Part shown: piece by piece, positions 29,879 to 40,979 of the stretch
Numbering within the stretch: the first letter of the stretch is position 1
How the letters are laid out: the number at the start of each line of letters is the position of its first letter
Source of the DNA: Drechmeria coniospora
Lineage: Eukaryota; Ascomycota; Sordariomycetes; Hypocreales; Ophiocordycipitaceae
Reading direction: 5' to 3'
Length of the DNA stretch: 64,000 bases
NCBI RefSeq assembly: GCF_001625195.1
Contig: NC_054390.1
Location: forward strand, 8,653,222-8,717,221
Translations under genes and position numbers: made by a program
Notes under the pieces: generated by a model
Database searches by the model: none
What the model was told of the DNA's origin: nothing
The model's input: the letters and a program-made list of their open reading frames with translations, nothing else

Positions 29879-32638
29879 CTAACCTGCCTTGCTCTTGATG
29901 GCGGCCGGTCGTCCAAACGTCGGCAGCCACTTGCGCCGACCGCCCGTCGCCGAGCTTGTCATCGCCGCGCTGTCCTGCGGCTGGTCCGGGTCCGGCGGTG
30001 CCGCGTCGTCCTGATGCGGCTTCGTCGGCGCTTCGGCGGCCGCCACCGGCGAGACCTCGTGCTCGAAACCTGCACAGTCCAGCGTGTTGCTTCGTCCCTG
30101 TCGCCTGTCGCCGAAAATGGGGGGAAGCTTGCCGCTCAAGCCGCCGTCTTCTATCGGACAGTTGCTGAGCTGCCACAGCGGCGCGCCCTTGAAATTCTCC
30201 GCCGCGGCCGACGACGAAGTGCTTGGCGGTGTGCTGTCGGCATCAGGACTCATCACCACGGCACCGACCGAACGGCGAAAGAATCGATGCAAGCCGGCAC
30301 GAGCGCCGTGATGGCCCGACACGGGTGGGTGGCGCTTCTGGTCGGCAGCGGGCTGGCGATGGGGCTGCTGCTGGTGCTGCGCGGCAAGCTGCGCGTCGAC
30401 TTCATTTTCGTGCGCTTCGCTGGCATGTCTGCCATGACGCCGGGGCAATCCCTCCAACGCCGCATCATTGCCGGCCGGTGAGGCTGATTCCGGCTCGCCA
30501 GTCGGCGCGTGGAAGGTCGATCTCCGGCTCGATTTTGCCGGGAACACTCGCGTGCTTGCCGAGATGCCCTCTGGCAGGAATTCGTGTCTCGGCGGAAGGG
30601 GGGCACCTCCCCCTAGGGCTCCGCCGCGGCCGGGCACGGTTTCCACCTCCCAGCTACCGTGGGCGGCGTGGACGAGGAAGCTAAAAGGATGCGGCGAGAC
30701 ACGGACACCGGTCCTATCGGGTTTCGTGCTCTCGCGGAGCCAAATGTCGGCGTTGGAATCCACGGAGCGAGAATCCGAGAAGTCGTCGTGGTCGCCGACC
30801 CAGTCGTGGCCTCGGCCGAACGACGTGATCGATTCGCCGGCACTTTGCGGTCGTTGGGCGTACGAGAGACGATGGGCCGAAAAGGTGCTTTCGAGAGGGA
30901 TGCGAGACGTTGCTTCCGGCGCGTCGGCGCCGGCATGCAACGGTGGCTCGTCCGACGTCTCGAATTGATGCAGCGTAGACGTCGAGATGGTGTCAGGCGT
31001 CGGCGGCAATCCCTGGCCCGGGAGATGAACGCCGCCCGATGAATCCGTCCGTACTTGCCGAAAGGCCTCGCGTTGCTCCTGATGCGCATGCTTGCGGGTC
31101 GAGGACTTGGCGGGGGACTTACGCTGCGACTTTCTCGGGTCGCCTTCTCGGCTCTGTGGCCGGGCGACGTCCCCCTTTGTCGAGCAATCGTCGCCATCGC
31201 AGTCGCCGTCGCCGTCGCCGGCGTCGTCATCGCCGTCGCCATAGTCGTCGCCGTCGACGTGCTCGAAGCGAGGCTGGCCACGTTGGTAGCAAATGTCGGA
31301 CAAGGCGTGGAAGCAGACGGCGGTGCTCGACCAGGGAAGCGGTTTGGAAGCGGTGGCCGGTTTGCTGACCGACGCCGCTCGCCTTCTCGGCGCCGTGACC
31401 GCTTGCTGATCCGTCGTCCAGTCTCCTCCATCGAAGCCGTCGAGGGCGAGGGGTTCGTCCATGTGCACCGTTGGTCCGTGGTCCATACCCTTTCCCCGTT
31501 GGCCATAGACGCTCACGAAGGAACTCTCGCTCAGGATGCTCAGCGTCGGGCTGTCGAAGCCCCTGTCATGTCCCACCTCGGGCGAGCTCTCCACCACGCG
31601 AGGCAGGTGGTGGACGTTGGCCTTGACGCCGAGGTAGACGTTGCGCAGGTTCTCCGTGTTTTCGCTCCGCTCGGACAAGAAGCTCGGCATGCGAGTGACG
31701 GACTTGGCATCGCTCTCGAGCTTCGACGTGTCTCGTCCGACGGGCTGGGCTGTCGCCTGGCTGGCGCCCATTTCGTAGTCGCGCGGGCAAAAGTAGCGTT
31801 CCCGCTCGACCCGGCGAACCGTGAGACGTTCCTGGACGAGTTGGTCGAGCTTCGCCTCGAGGACTACGATCATAGCGACGGCCTCCTCGACGGCCTTGTC
31901 GCGCTTCTCGAGTTCCTCGACCAGCTTCTCCTTCTCGTCCTCGACCCGGCCCTTGTCCGACTCGAGCGCGTCGAGTCGCTCCTCGAGGGCCGTCTGCCGC
32001 TCGCGACGGTGAAAGAGCTCCAGCTTGAGGTCAAAGTTTTGCTTGTGCAGGTTGGAGACGACCTGGCGGCGTCAGTGAACCAAGGAAAGCCAAAGGCGCG
32101 GCGGGTCGCGTTCGCCTACCTTTTCCATCTCCTTGACCCCGAGGCCCTTTTTCCTTGCCGGCTCGATGCTGGTGCTCGACTGCGGACGAGTGCCGTTCGC
32201 TTCCAGAGGCGGCCTGAATGGTGAGCTGCAGGCCGGACGCCCTAGATCGACCGAGGCACTCGTCTTGGTCCGAGATGGCGCGGGGGAAAAGGTGACCCGC
32301 TCGCTCTCCATCCTGCGCTCGCGCTGCAGCTTCTCCTGCAGATACGACGAAAGAGCGGGCGGTCGCGCCGAGTCGGGGGTGCCCTGCCGGGGCGGATGGG
32401 CGGCGGCCCGAGAGGCGACACGGGGTGAGATGGCGGGTTTGATGCAGCTGCTGTGATGAAAGCGGTGCACGGGATGCGACGATAGGATGGCCGGTGCGTC
32501 TTCGGTAACGTGCGTCGTCGAACTGTTGGCACTCTGCGGCGCCATGGTGCGCGAGTGGACGGAGCTCGACGAGTTCGAGGCGGCGTACGGATGAGCAGGA
32601 CGAAAGCCTTGTCTCGGGTGCTCCTGCGGGTCGTCCAT
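29879..32638 (-). CDS. Protein with centrosomin N-terminal motif (Cnn_1N), two exons
   Basis: Exons are 32638-32120 and 32062-29879; the 57 bp intron runs GTAGGC...CAG, phase 0, giving 900 residues. The splice joins KKGLGVKEMEK to VVSNLHKQNFDLKLELFH, which recreates the Cnn motif 1 (about 163-195) found in gamma-tubulin-complex recruiting proteins such as centrosomin, Mto1, Pcp1 and ApsB. A coiled coil follows (RRERQTALEERLDALESDK, then Glu/Lys heptads to about 250). The rest is long and disordered: an Asp-Gly repeat near genomic 31190-31260, Ser/Pro-rich and His/Gln-rich stretches, and a basic C-terminus (GRRKWLPTFGRP). Family knowledge suggests a role at microtubule organising centres or septa. 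The protein is smaller than ApsB-type members and its C-terminus is not recognisable. Confidence 0.8.
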
Positions 32639-34019
32639 TGCGTGAAGTAATAATTTGGTCCTCGAACGACCAGTCGTTTGAGGACCCGGATATGGGCGTG
32701 TGAATCGGGTGCAAGCGGGTATCGATCAGTCCAGATGGCAGACGGGGGGGGGGGGGGGGCGGACGCGGGCGTTTCCCACACACAGGCGCCGCGACGGGAG
32801 GTTTTAAGATTTGGGTTGCGCAGCCCACGCGGCATGGACGGGCCGGCAGGAGAAGAGGGGAGACGATTTGGTGCGAGGCTCAGAGCGATGGACAAAGGCT
32901 CTTCCCGTCCAAGGCGCTCGAATGCTGGATATCGGATCTGGCGTGAAAAATAACTTGACGACGGCGGTGGAGTTGGCTTTAGACGCAGTGGCGGAAGCGA
33001 TGCTTTCACGAGAGCTGCATGTCCGCCCACTCATGAACCAGGTGCCTGCACCAGCTGGCTTCTTCATTCGTCGTTGTGAAGCGACGACGTTTGTGTTGGA
33101 TGCGGTGATTCGACGGCGATGACAAGCTGCATCACTGCATGCAGAGACGGAGCATGGATCTGCGGTTGACGGACCGAGTACCGTTCGGATGGATGGCAGC
33201 AGGTAGTCCGCCGGCAGGCTCCAAGTTCGCCGGCAGGCTCGACGAGAAACGATGGGCAACGTGCCAAGGTCCGGCCGCGCAGCAGGGCTCGACGCAGCGT
33301 TTGATGCTATTTGGTCGACGTCTCGGACCGGAGCGGCAGGACGAAACGAAGAGGGAGCAGGGTGACGGGTCGGTAATCGAATGAACCGGTCGTACGGTAT
33401 GCCGTCGAGGCCACGAACCGGGACGAGGGGGGGCGTGCACGAGGAACGGCGTGATGCATGGACGGCCGCGGACGAGAAGGGTTGCGTCGGCGGGTTGGGG
33501 GAGGATGGTCGACGTTGGACCAGGCCGTCGTCGGAACGGGGACGAGTACGAGTACTTGTAAATGCCAGAAACAAAACGAGCCGGCGTAGGGAGGGACGAC
33601 TGCTCCGCACGGGAGGAATAAGCAACAAGAAAGGGTCGTAGGAATGGATGGGCACGCAAGGGGGGAGGGGGGGGAGGCTCGCCACGGAGTTGAAAATGAA
33701 GCGACTGGGCTGGCGGACGCTTGGGTTGGCGATGGTGATGCAGCCACCAGGATCAAGGGCGAGGGAGCAGGCGTGCGGCGTGGCTGGGAATGGGACATTT
33801 GGCGGCCCCGTCCTTTGACAGGTTGCCAAGCACGACCCAGCGAGCGCCAGGGGCACAGCAGCTGCTTCGGCGTCGCCCCCGTGCCTCCCACCATGCCGAC
33901 AGCAGCTACCCTGGGTGCTAGACCAAGCGTGCCACAGCGCTTCCACGGTGGGCGAGCGGGCACCGCAGCGCACCGGGACGAAACGGTTCGCACAGTGCTC
34001 CTCGACGTGCGCTACCAAC
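32639..34019. promoter_or_regulatory. Long 5' region of the centrosomin-motif gene
   Basis: About 1.4 kb of GC-rich DNA with no supported gene. It includes a G16 tract at 32744-32759. All three minus-strand frames stay open for long distances (one for 404 codons, 32804-34018), rich in Arg, Ser, Pro and Cys; simultaneous openness shows composition, not coding. It may be promoter and a long leader. Confidence 0.45.
32744..32759. repeat. G16 homopolymer (C16 on the gene strand)
   Basis: A run of 16 G lies about 106 bp 5' of the centrosomin-motif gene start and reads as C16 on its coding strand. Confidence 0.85.
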
Positions 34020-34690
34020 TAGTACTTGGGTGTACGGAGCACAGAGTATTAATTGTATATTCGAGCAGGGACTCGCGGTGCGGAACTACGGAGTGCATGT
34101 ATCTGTACTCGAGTTTGTGTCGACAGTACAAGCCCAGGCTGTCACTCCCCCGTCCTGGGTCCATGCCTGCCCGCAATTTGGTCACGCTTGTCGGTGCACT
34201 CGTGCCGCGGCCATTGTACCTTGTGTCCGCTACAAGTATCTATACGCACTCGGTTCCGACCAAGACGCAAGTTCCGCGTACAGTAGGTACGGAGTAATAC
34301 GGAATAAAATGTGCCTATTTACTCGACACCTGTACTCCGTGCAGAACATGTACTCCGTACGGTGAGCGATTGTGCAGGGAACGACAGGTTCTCCGTATTC
34401 ATGCTCCGTACTCTGTACTCCGTACTTGCCCCGTACATGCAAGGACAAGCAGGTACGTAATGCAGACTACCGGGCGGTACGGAGTGCTGGTATTGTTATT
34501 GTTATTCGTCTACTCGAGATGACCTGGAGGCGACGGGCAAGCAGGGACGCGGCAGGGGAGCCCGTGCTGTGCGCGTTTGTGATGCTGCTGCCGTGCTGCC
34601 GTGCTTGCATTGCACAGGTATTATGGCGTACTGTACGGAGTAGGTGTACGGTACTCTGCACTTGCAGCGCCGATACACCCATTAATGGAA
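34020..34690. repeat. TACGGAGTAC-word cluster
   Basis: Copies of TACGGAGTA, ACTCCGTAC and GTACTTGTAC variants occur at short irregular intervals, for example near 34030, 34090, 34285, 34330, 34350, 34410-34430 and 34640. No gene is seen. Confidence 0.7.
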
Positions 34691-35340
34691 CAAGTACGGG
34701 GCACGGATACGGAGCACAGTGATGATAATACTTGAAGACAGGGCTACCGATGTATCAGGTACATTGGGAAGACAAGTTTGGTAGCAATTTACTCTCCTAT
34801 TTCCTTTATTTGCATGTACGTCCACCGACCTATACAAGTACAAACTACACACGCGTGCATGCACACATTCTTTGTTGTCAGGTGCCCGAGGTAGCATTCA
34901 TTACCGACGTCGGCGTGCAGGCGTGAAGGCGAAACGGAACAAAGGCTCGGAACCATCACTTGACCTCCTTGACTCCTTGACCTCATCTTGTTGCATTGAC
35001 CTCACCTTGCTACACTTGTCCCCATTGATGCAAATGCTTGAGCACGCGAGCGGGGGCAGCTGCTGAAGCCTCCAAGCCTTGTGCCAGCGTGCGAAATCGG
35101 TGCCAAAGTCGGCATCCCGCCCGCGAACTCGAACAGCGTCGACGGCGGTCCCTGGCCAATGCCTGATGCCTTCCAAGCACATGAGCTTCAAGCCTGTATT
35201 GCGCAACTCGGCCGAGGACATTTGTCACAGCCGACGTACGGGGCAGTGCACGTGAATGCGTGCAAGTGCCAATGTTTGACGTGAATGCATGTATGGTAGG
35301 TCTCACCGTCTGCTTGTACGTGTACAATTACATGCAAGTA
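34691..35340. other. Intergenic, nothing recognised
   Basis: About 650 bp between two word-repeat clusters, with few TACGGAGTAC copies. Short frames on both strands have no domain. Confidence 0.4.
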
Positions 35341-36610
35341 CATGTACTGCAGGTGCAAGTGTACAGTACGGAGTCCTCCGTGCCCACGTATGTGCCAATT
35401 ACCATTCCCTGCCAGAATGGAACGCGGCGACCCCTGAATCCCACCACCTAGCCGCCTGCCCAGCTAGCTCCATATCGAACACGACCGGCGCGGACCAATC
35501 AACCACCCTCCCGCCGCCGGGAAGCCTGGTGTGGGCTGCTCCGCTCCGGATCGCTTCCGCTGTGCAGCCCGGGCCCATCCAAGTACAGTTAGGCCGAGCC
35601 AGTACGGAGAACTTACTGCGACCAAGTACTTTAGTACAGTATTATTACAGTCTGCGGCACTCCGTACAGTGCTTACATGTACTTGCAAGTGCACTTGTAC
35701 TTGCTCTGTACACCAACAGTAGTTGTGCTTGTACCGATCAGGCACTGCACTTGTATGTATTTCCTTGCAAATGCACATGTTCTCCGTACACCTACAGTTG
35801 TTGTGCCTGTACTCCGTACCAATCAGGCAATGCACTTGTATTTCCTTGACGGACTGCTCAAGTATTAATTACTGCACCAGTGCAGACAGATGAATGTACT
35901 TGCAGTGCGGCGTACTTGCATGTGCACCAAACAACTGACAGCATGCGCTGTAGCCGAGGGCCGTCGCCGAATAGCTACGGCCAGGCACAGAAATAATGCA
36001 GTCCGGTACATGTCCTTACTACTAGGTACATACCCAGTACTTATGTAGGTAGGTAGTAGGTAAAAAGTACTAACTAACGGAGTATGTACGGAGTGCATCA
36101 TGTACTAATAATACCAAAGTATTACTGCACAGAGTACATCCTCCACCACGCAAGTATCAACAAGTACAGCGGCTACCGCACACATCTCATTGCAAGAAAA
36201 ACCTTTGTTACCACGCCTCACCACCGCCCCAGAATTCTTTCTTCTTTCAAGAAGGGCGCCTCGCAAAAGGATGCTGTAGCGGAAGAAGGCTTCTAATCAC
36301 TGTACGTACTACGGTAGCACGTGCATGTACAACCACATGCATAGTACTCACCGGTACTCCGCACGACAGACCATCATCCTCGCCAGCGAAATATTATCGT
36401 AGTTCCGACCTTATTCCACAGCAGTACTCCGTACAAGTACTAGGTACTAGTAATGCTAGGTGGTGCTACAGTCACTTGACAAAAGTGACGATTCAGGCTT
36501 GGTAGCGCTACTCCTACAAATTGAATCGACATTTTTGCCACCCCACTGTAGGTAATACTACCTATAGGTAGTTGCAGGTATTAATACTGCCGAGGCACTA
36601 ATTATTATTT
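35341..36610. repeat. TACGGAGTAC / GTACTTGTAC-word cluster
   Basis: Dense irregular copies of GTACTCCGTAC, TACGGAGT, CTTGTAC and TACATGTAC; sub-regions such as 35690-35860 also repeat a longer phrase (CACCTACAGTTGTTGTGC near 35788 resembles CACCAACAGTAGTTGTGC near 35711). From about 36430 the words become TACTAGTAC and TAGGTAGTA and the DNA is more AT-rich. No gene is seen. Confidence 0.7.
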
Positions 36611-37292
36611 ACTCAGGCTATTAACCACCCAACCACCACAACCACCAGCACCGAGACGCCAAGTGACAGGCACTGACTGGGCCATGCACAGGAAGCCTGC
36701 AGCGAATTACTTCGGGGAACCAAGTAATACCTACTAGTACCACCTATGCAGTACGGAACGGCCTCTCTGCCTGTCCCTTTCCGCAGCATGAACGCCTATA
36801 CAAGTGGTGCTATGGGCCGGCGGTGCCCTGCCGACAGCACAAAGGTGGGAGAACCACCATCACGTGCTGTCCGTCACGGCGATTGGGAAGTGGCCCATGG
36901 TCGTTACCGCCACCGTCGCCCACCAGCCGAGCTCAAACTCCCACCTGGTTGCCTCATGACATGCCTTTTATTCTCGCAATGGCAAGCAAGAGTCTCGTTC
37001 CGCTCAACGCCTGCAGCGTACACGTGCATATCCACGATGCAAGGGCTCGGCATTCGTGGCCCGCGGACCGGAGAGTATGGGGAGCCCCCGAAGAGGCATG
37101 CTTGTGGTGCGGCTTCCGAGAGGCAACCCGTTGCCATTTTGCCTGCGCCGAGTCATTCGATGCCACCCCTGGCACCCGGGAATATCATGCACGAGCGTCA
37201 TCGGTCGAACTGTGTGTGACGTCTCGTTTCGGACTCGCATGGAACATCTACCCGGGAACCCGACGCCGTGCTCGGCCTGGTTCGGCATCCGT
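36611..37292. other. 3' flank of the OS-9 gene, nothing recognised
   Basis: About 680 bp downstream of the OS-9 stop codon. Open frames on both strands overlap and are not convincing. Confidence 0.4.
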
Positions 37293-39051
37293 CTACAGCT
37301 CGTCCCTGAAAAACGTCTCCTTGCTTCCCTCGTCCCGAACGTCGTCCTTGGCGCCCTCGTCTTTCTCGTCCGCCGCCTGCTGTCCGCCATGTCCGTGTGG
37401 CACCTGGTGCTGGTCTTGCCCTACCGACGCCTGCTGCTCGTCCTGCCCATCCGCCGGCAAGTGGTGTCTGTCGCCGCCGCCTCCCTCCTCGTCGTGACCG
37501 TCGTCCTCGTCGGAGCTCGCCTGCTGCTGCCCCTCGCCCCCGGCGGCCTTGGGCTTTTCGTCGACGAAGCCGCGAAGCTCGCGCATGTTTCCGCCGTCAA
37601 TCTCCACAACCTCGAGCTTCCATCCCTGGTCGCCGGCAAGCCGTTCCATCTTCTTCTTCATGTCCTCCACCACGCTGGGGTCGAGTTCCAGCCTCTTCAG
37701 CTCGTCCGTCGACATCTTCTCCACCTTGCCGCCGTCCGCCTTGCTCGCCACCTTGATGAGGACGTCGACCATTCGATCGCCCACGCTCGTCTCAAACGTG
37801 TTTTGCGGCGCCGCCAGTTTGAGAGGGGGCTTGCCGACCTCGTCGGCGCCCGACAGGACATGCCGCGCGCCCACGACGACACCCCCGACTGTCACGACGC
37901 CGAGCTCCTCGGCCGCATCGTGGCCGGCTTCGTCGCCGGCTTCGTCGCCCGCCCGCGAGCCCGCCGTAGTCTTTTCCCCTTCCGCTCCACCGACGCCGTC
38001 GGGTTGGGCGCCTTCGGTCTGCTCCAGACGGGGCGTCGACCTGTCGTCGTCGTCGGCGGCGGCGGCCGAGATGAGCTGGCATTTGATGGCGTTGGCCTTG
38101 GTCTCCTTGGGCGGCAGGAATACGGCGTTTTGACATAGCCGCGGCGAGTTCACCACCATGACGTAGGCGCAGATGGTCACTTCCTTGATCCAGCCGATCC
38201 TGTCGGTCGTCATACCCGGCACGCAGTGGTACTGCACCTCGATGGTTCGCTCCCTGCCTGTGAGGTCGCAAATGGTTCCGCCCTCGAGCTTCTGCACGAG
38301 GTACCGTTGGTCGCCCTTGACCTGGAGCTCAGCCGGCACCGATTTCGAGCCGGCCCGATCGCGAGCCTCGACCTCGGATCCGGCAGGCAGCGCAGGCACG
38401 CGGCCGAGAACGTATTCCGGCGTTTGAGGGTCGCGCCTCGGCGGTTGGCCGTGCGTCATGGCCGTCACGGCGTGGTACTGGGCCACCTCGTGGTTGTCGC
38501 AGAACCGGTAGCTCCACCAGCCCGACATGAAGTACAGGCATCTATCCTCTAGTTGGCTGAGCAGCTCCCAGCCGCTGCTGGCCGCCCGGCTCAGCTCCCG
38601 CGCCTCTTCCGCCTTGGCCAGCTCGTTGGCCGTCTGGTTCTCGGGGCCGGGAGGCGGTATGTTCGGTATCGCGCAGAGGTAGCGATGGGGCGGCATGTTC
38701 ATCAGCTCGTACGAGTAGGAAATCTCATCGGCGGCGTTGCCGGCGTCGGCAGCCGTGGTCTCGCGAGCATCGCCCGCACTGGACTGGCTGCCGTCGGCCG
38801 AGTCGGTCGCATCTCGGGCTTGGCTCTCGAGGAGCTCATGAGCCTCCTTGTCGGAAATGGAGCCTTCGGAGAAGACAACTTCAAACTGTGAAGAAAAGTC
38901 ACCGGTCAGCGAGGCGAGACGACGCGCGGCGGTGCGTCTCGTGGAACTGTACCTGCGGGTAGGCGAGCAAGTCACTGTGGACGTCGAAGCCAGGCAGCAG
39001 GGCAAGGCAGAGCTGGATTGTGGCCAGCAGGACTACATTGAGACGGCGCAT
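37293..39051 (-). CDS. YOS9: OS-9/Yos9 ER lectin with MRH domain and RDEL tail, two exons
   Basis: Lectin of ER-associated degradation that reads trimmed N-glycans on misfolded proteins for the Hrd1 ligase. Exons are 39051-38953 and 38885-37293; the 67 bp intron runs GTACAG...CAG and rejoins LLAYPQ to FEVVFSEG, the conserved N-terminal block of OS-9. The product has 563 residues with a signal peptide (about 1-24). The MRH domain carries the glycan-binding residues expected for the family: Trp156-Trp157 (SGWWSYRFC), Gln169, Arg244 (DLTGRERTIEVQYHC), Glu268 and Tyr274 (IKEVTICAY), with paired Cys. A variable Glu/Asp/His/Gln-rich C-terminal region ends in R-D-E-L, an ER retrieval signal like HDEL, fitting a soluble luminal protein. 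The next gene on this strand is phosphoserine aminotransferase, unrelated. Confidence 0.93.
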
Positions 39052-39680
39052 CGTGCCGCTGGGTAGGCGTTGCTCACATAGAGCCGCGACGGAGGGTGGC
39101 GGGGGTCGGAGGCGATGATGAACCTGATGACCATGGAGGATGGAACACTTGGTGGTCCTGCGTCGGATTTACGGACGTTGGGGAGGTGGATTGTCGTCGG
39201 TTGCAAGTGTCCACTATCACGAAACTGCCGATGTTTTGCCGACGAGCCCAGCAGCACCAGCCCCAGCCACGCACCCCTTGTCACGGAACCCGCGGCTCAG
39301 CAAATATGACTGCAAGTAAATACACGGAGAAACGAGATCCAAGAATCGAGAAAGCAAACCCAACTCATAAACTTCAGGCATGGCTGGCAAAATTACTCCC
39401 GGCCCCATCGTTGCCTGGGCATACAAGCTAGGCGTGGTACCTTTGACCGCCATCAGTCCCCTCCGGTCCTAGGAGCGGAATCTTCCAATCTAGCTTTCGT
39501 CCTCTATTCCATTCACCCATAATCCATCACCCATAATCCATCACCCATAATCCATCACCCATAATCCATCACCCATCACCCATCGCCCGATAGGCAATCA
39601 CCGCAGTGCACAGGACCAGTCGATGCACATAGGCATCTCTTCCACATCCACCGTTGTCAGGGAGCGGCCAGCCCTAGGAC
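39052..39680. other. Intergenic region with a 14-bp tandem repeat
   Basis: About 630 bp upstream of OS-9 and downstream of the aminotransferase. No gene is seen; the tandem repeat at 39513-39590 is listed separately. Confidence 0.5.
39513..39590. repeat. Tandem repeat, unit CACCCATAATCCAT
   Basis: About four and a half nearly perfect 14-bp units followed by shortened CACCCAT units, just 3' of the aminotransferase gene. Confidence 0.85.
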
Positions 39681-40979
39681 CTACTTTTGTTCGTTCGCAA
39701 GAGCCCCTCGTTGCGATGCAAAGGTGTTGATAAACTTGGCAAGCTTCTTCGCCTCCTCGGGAGAGATCGAGTTGTAATTGCTTGCCCGAATCCCTCCCAG
39801 ACTGCGGTGACCTTTCAGCCCCATAAATCCTAGACTTTCAGCCTCGTCCAGGAAAGCTTTCTCCGACGCATCGCCACCTTCGATCCTGAAGCAGATATTC
39901 ATGCGTGACCGTACTGACTTGTCAGGAATGATGCGATATAGATCAGAATGGGCCTCGAGAGCTCCGTAGATTAGTTGCGCCTTTTCTTCGGCTATGGCTT
40001 GCTGTCCTTGCACTTTGGGATGCTGGCGAAGAAGCCTCTTGAGAACCTGCCCTGCGACATACACACTATAGCACCACATTTAGTGTCAATCTCGGTCCAG
40101 CAGTAAAAGGCCTACTTACTCAAAGATGCTGAGCGTATTGTAGAGGCTGTTGTTTTTTGCAATCGTGTCATACTCGAGGATTCGAGGTGGAATGGGCAGA
40201 CCCAGCTTTCTCATCAAGTCCGCAGAAGGCTGCGGTAGGAAGCGCTTGTTGATCACCACAACGGTTATGCCCGTCATCCCGAGGTTCTTTTGGGCCCCGA
40301 AGAAGATGGCGGAGAAGTTTTTGATCGGGATCGTCCTTGAAAGAATGTTGGAGCTCATGTCGGCCACGACAATCGGTCCGTTCGCCCCCGGCGCCAGGGA
40401 GGTGGGAAACGCGGGGAATTCGACGCCATCAACGGTCTCGTTGTCGCAGTAATAGACCATGGCGGCATCTTGCGAGAGGTTCCACGTGCTCTCGTCTGGA
40501 ATCGTGCCTCCAAACGTACCGTCCGACTTTTTACTAGTCGCCGCAATATTGACATGCTCCGAGCCAAAGAGTCTCTTCGCTTCGTCCGCTGCCTTCTGCG
40601 ACCATCCACCGGTGACAATATAATCCATCTTGAGTTTTGTCACGGCCGATTGAAGCTCCAGGCCTGAGCTGGCGAGCTCCCTCTCTTTGCGAGCAACCCA
40701 AGCACCGACAAAGTTATAAGCCACGGCGGCAAACTCGCCCGAACCGCCGCCATGCATAAAGAGTATCTCGTAGTCGTTTGGAATGTCAAGGTAGGACGCT
40801 AGATTTTCTTTCGCTTCGTTGATAATTTTCACAGCCTTGCTCGACCGGTGTGACCACTCCGCAAGGCCTACGCCTGTGCCCTCATAGTTGACGAGAGCTT
40901 GAGCGGCATCCTCAATGACGTCAGTAGGAAGGGCCGCTGGGCCTGCGCCGAAATTGGTCACATCTGATCTGGAAGGCAT
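39681..40979 (-). CDS. SER1: Phosphoserine aminotransferase, two exons
   Basis: PLP enzyme converting 3-phosphohydroxypyruvate and glutamate to phosphoserine in serine biosynthesis; cytosolic. Exons are 40979-40120 and 40065-39681; the 54 bp intron runs GTAAGT...TAG and rejoins NTLSIFD to VYVAGQVLKRLL, a conserved segment. The product is 414 residues, normal for fungi. N-terminal NFGAGPAALP, the GVGLAEWSHRS block, FMHGGGSGEFAAV (phosphate cup), ADMSSNILSR and the PLP lysine in FFGAQKNLG (Lys231) are present, as is the late motif GHRSLGGIRASNYN. Codon use is less GC-biased than in the neighbours (many A/T third positions), which is noticeable but may only reflect local composition. Confidence 0.95.

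Noticed and set aside
29393..30481. 362-codon plus-strand frame across the 3' end of the centrosomin-motif gene
   Set aside because: Runs from repeat-rich intergenic DNA into antisense of an exon; no domain.
31055..32224. 389-codon plus-strand frame opposite the centrosomin-motif gene
   Set aside because: Antisense of exons and runs through the intron; the other strand has the conserved motif and coiled coil.
32804..34018. 404-codon minus-strand frame
   Set aside because: Three minus-strand frames are open together and the product is Arg/Ser/Pro/Cys-rich without domains; reads as composition-driven upstream DNA.
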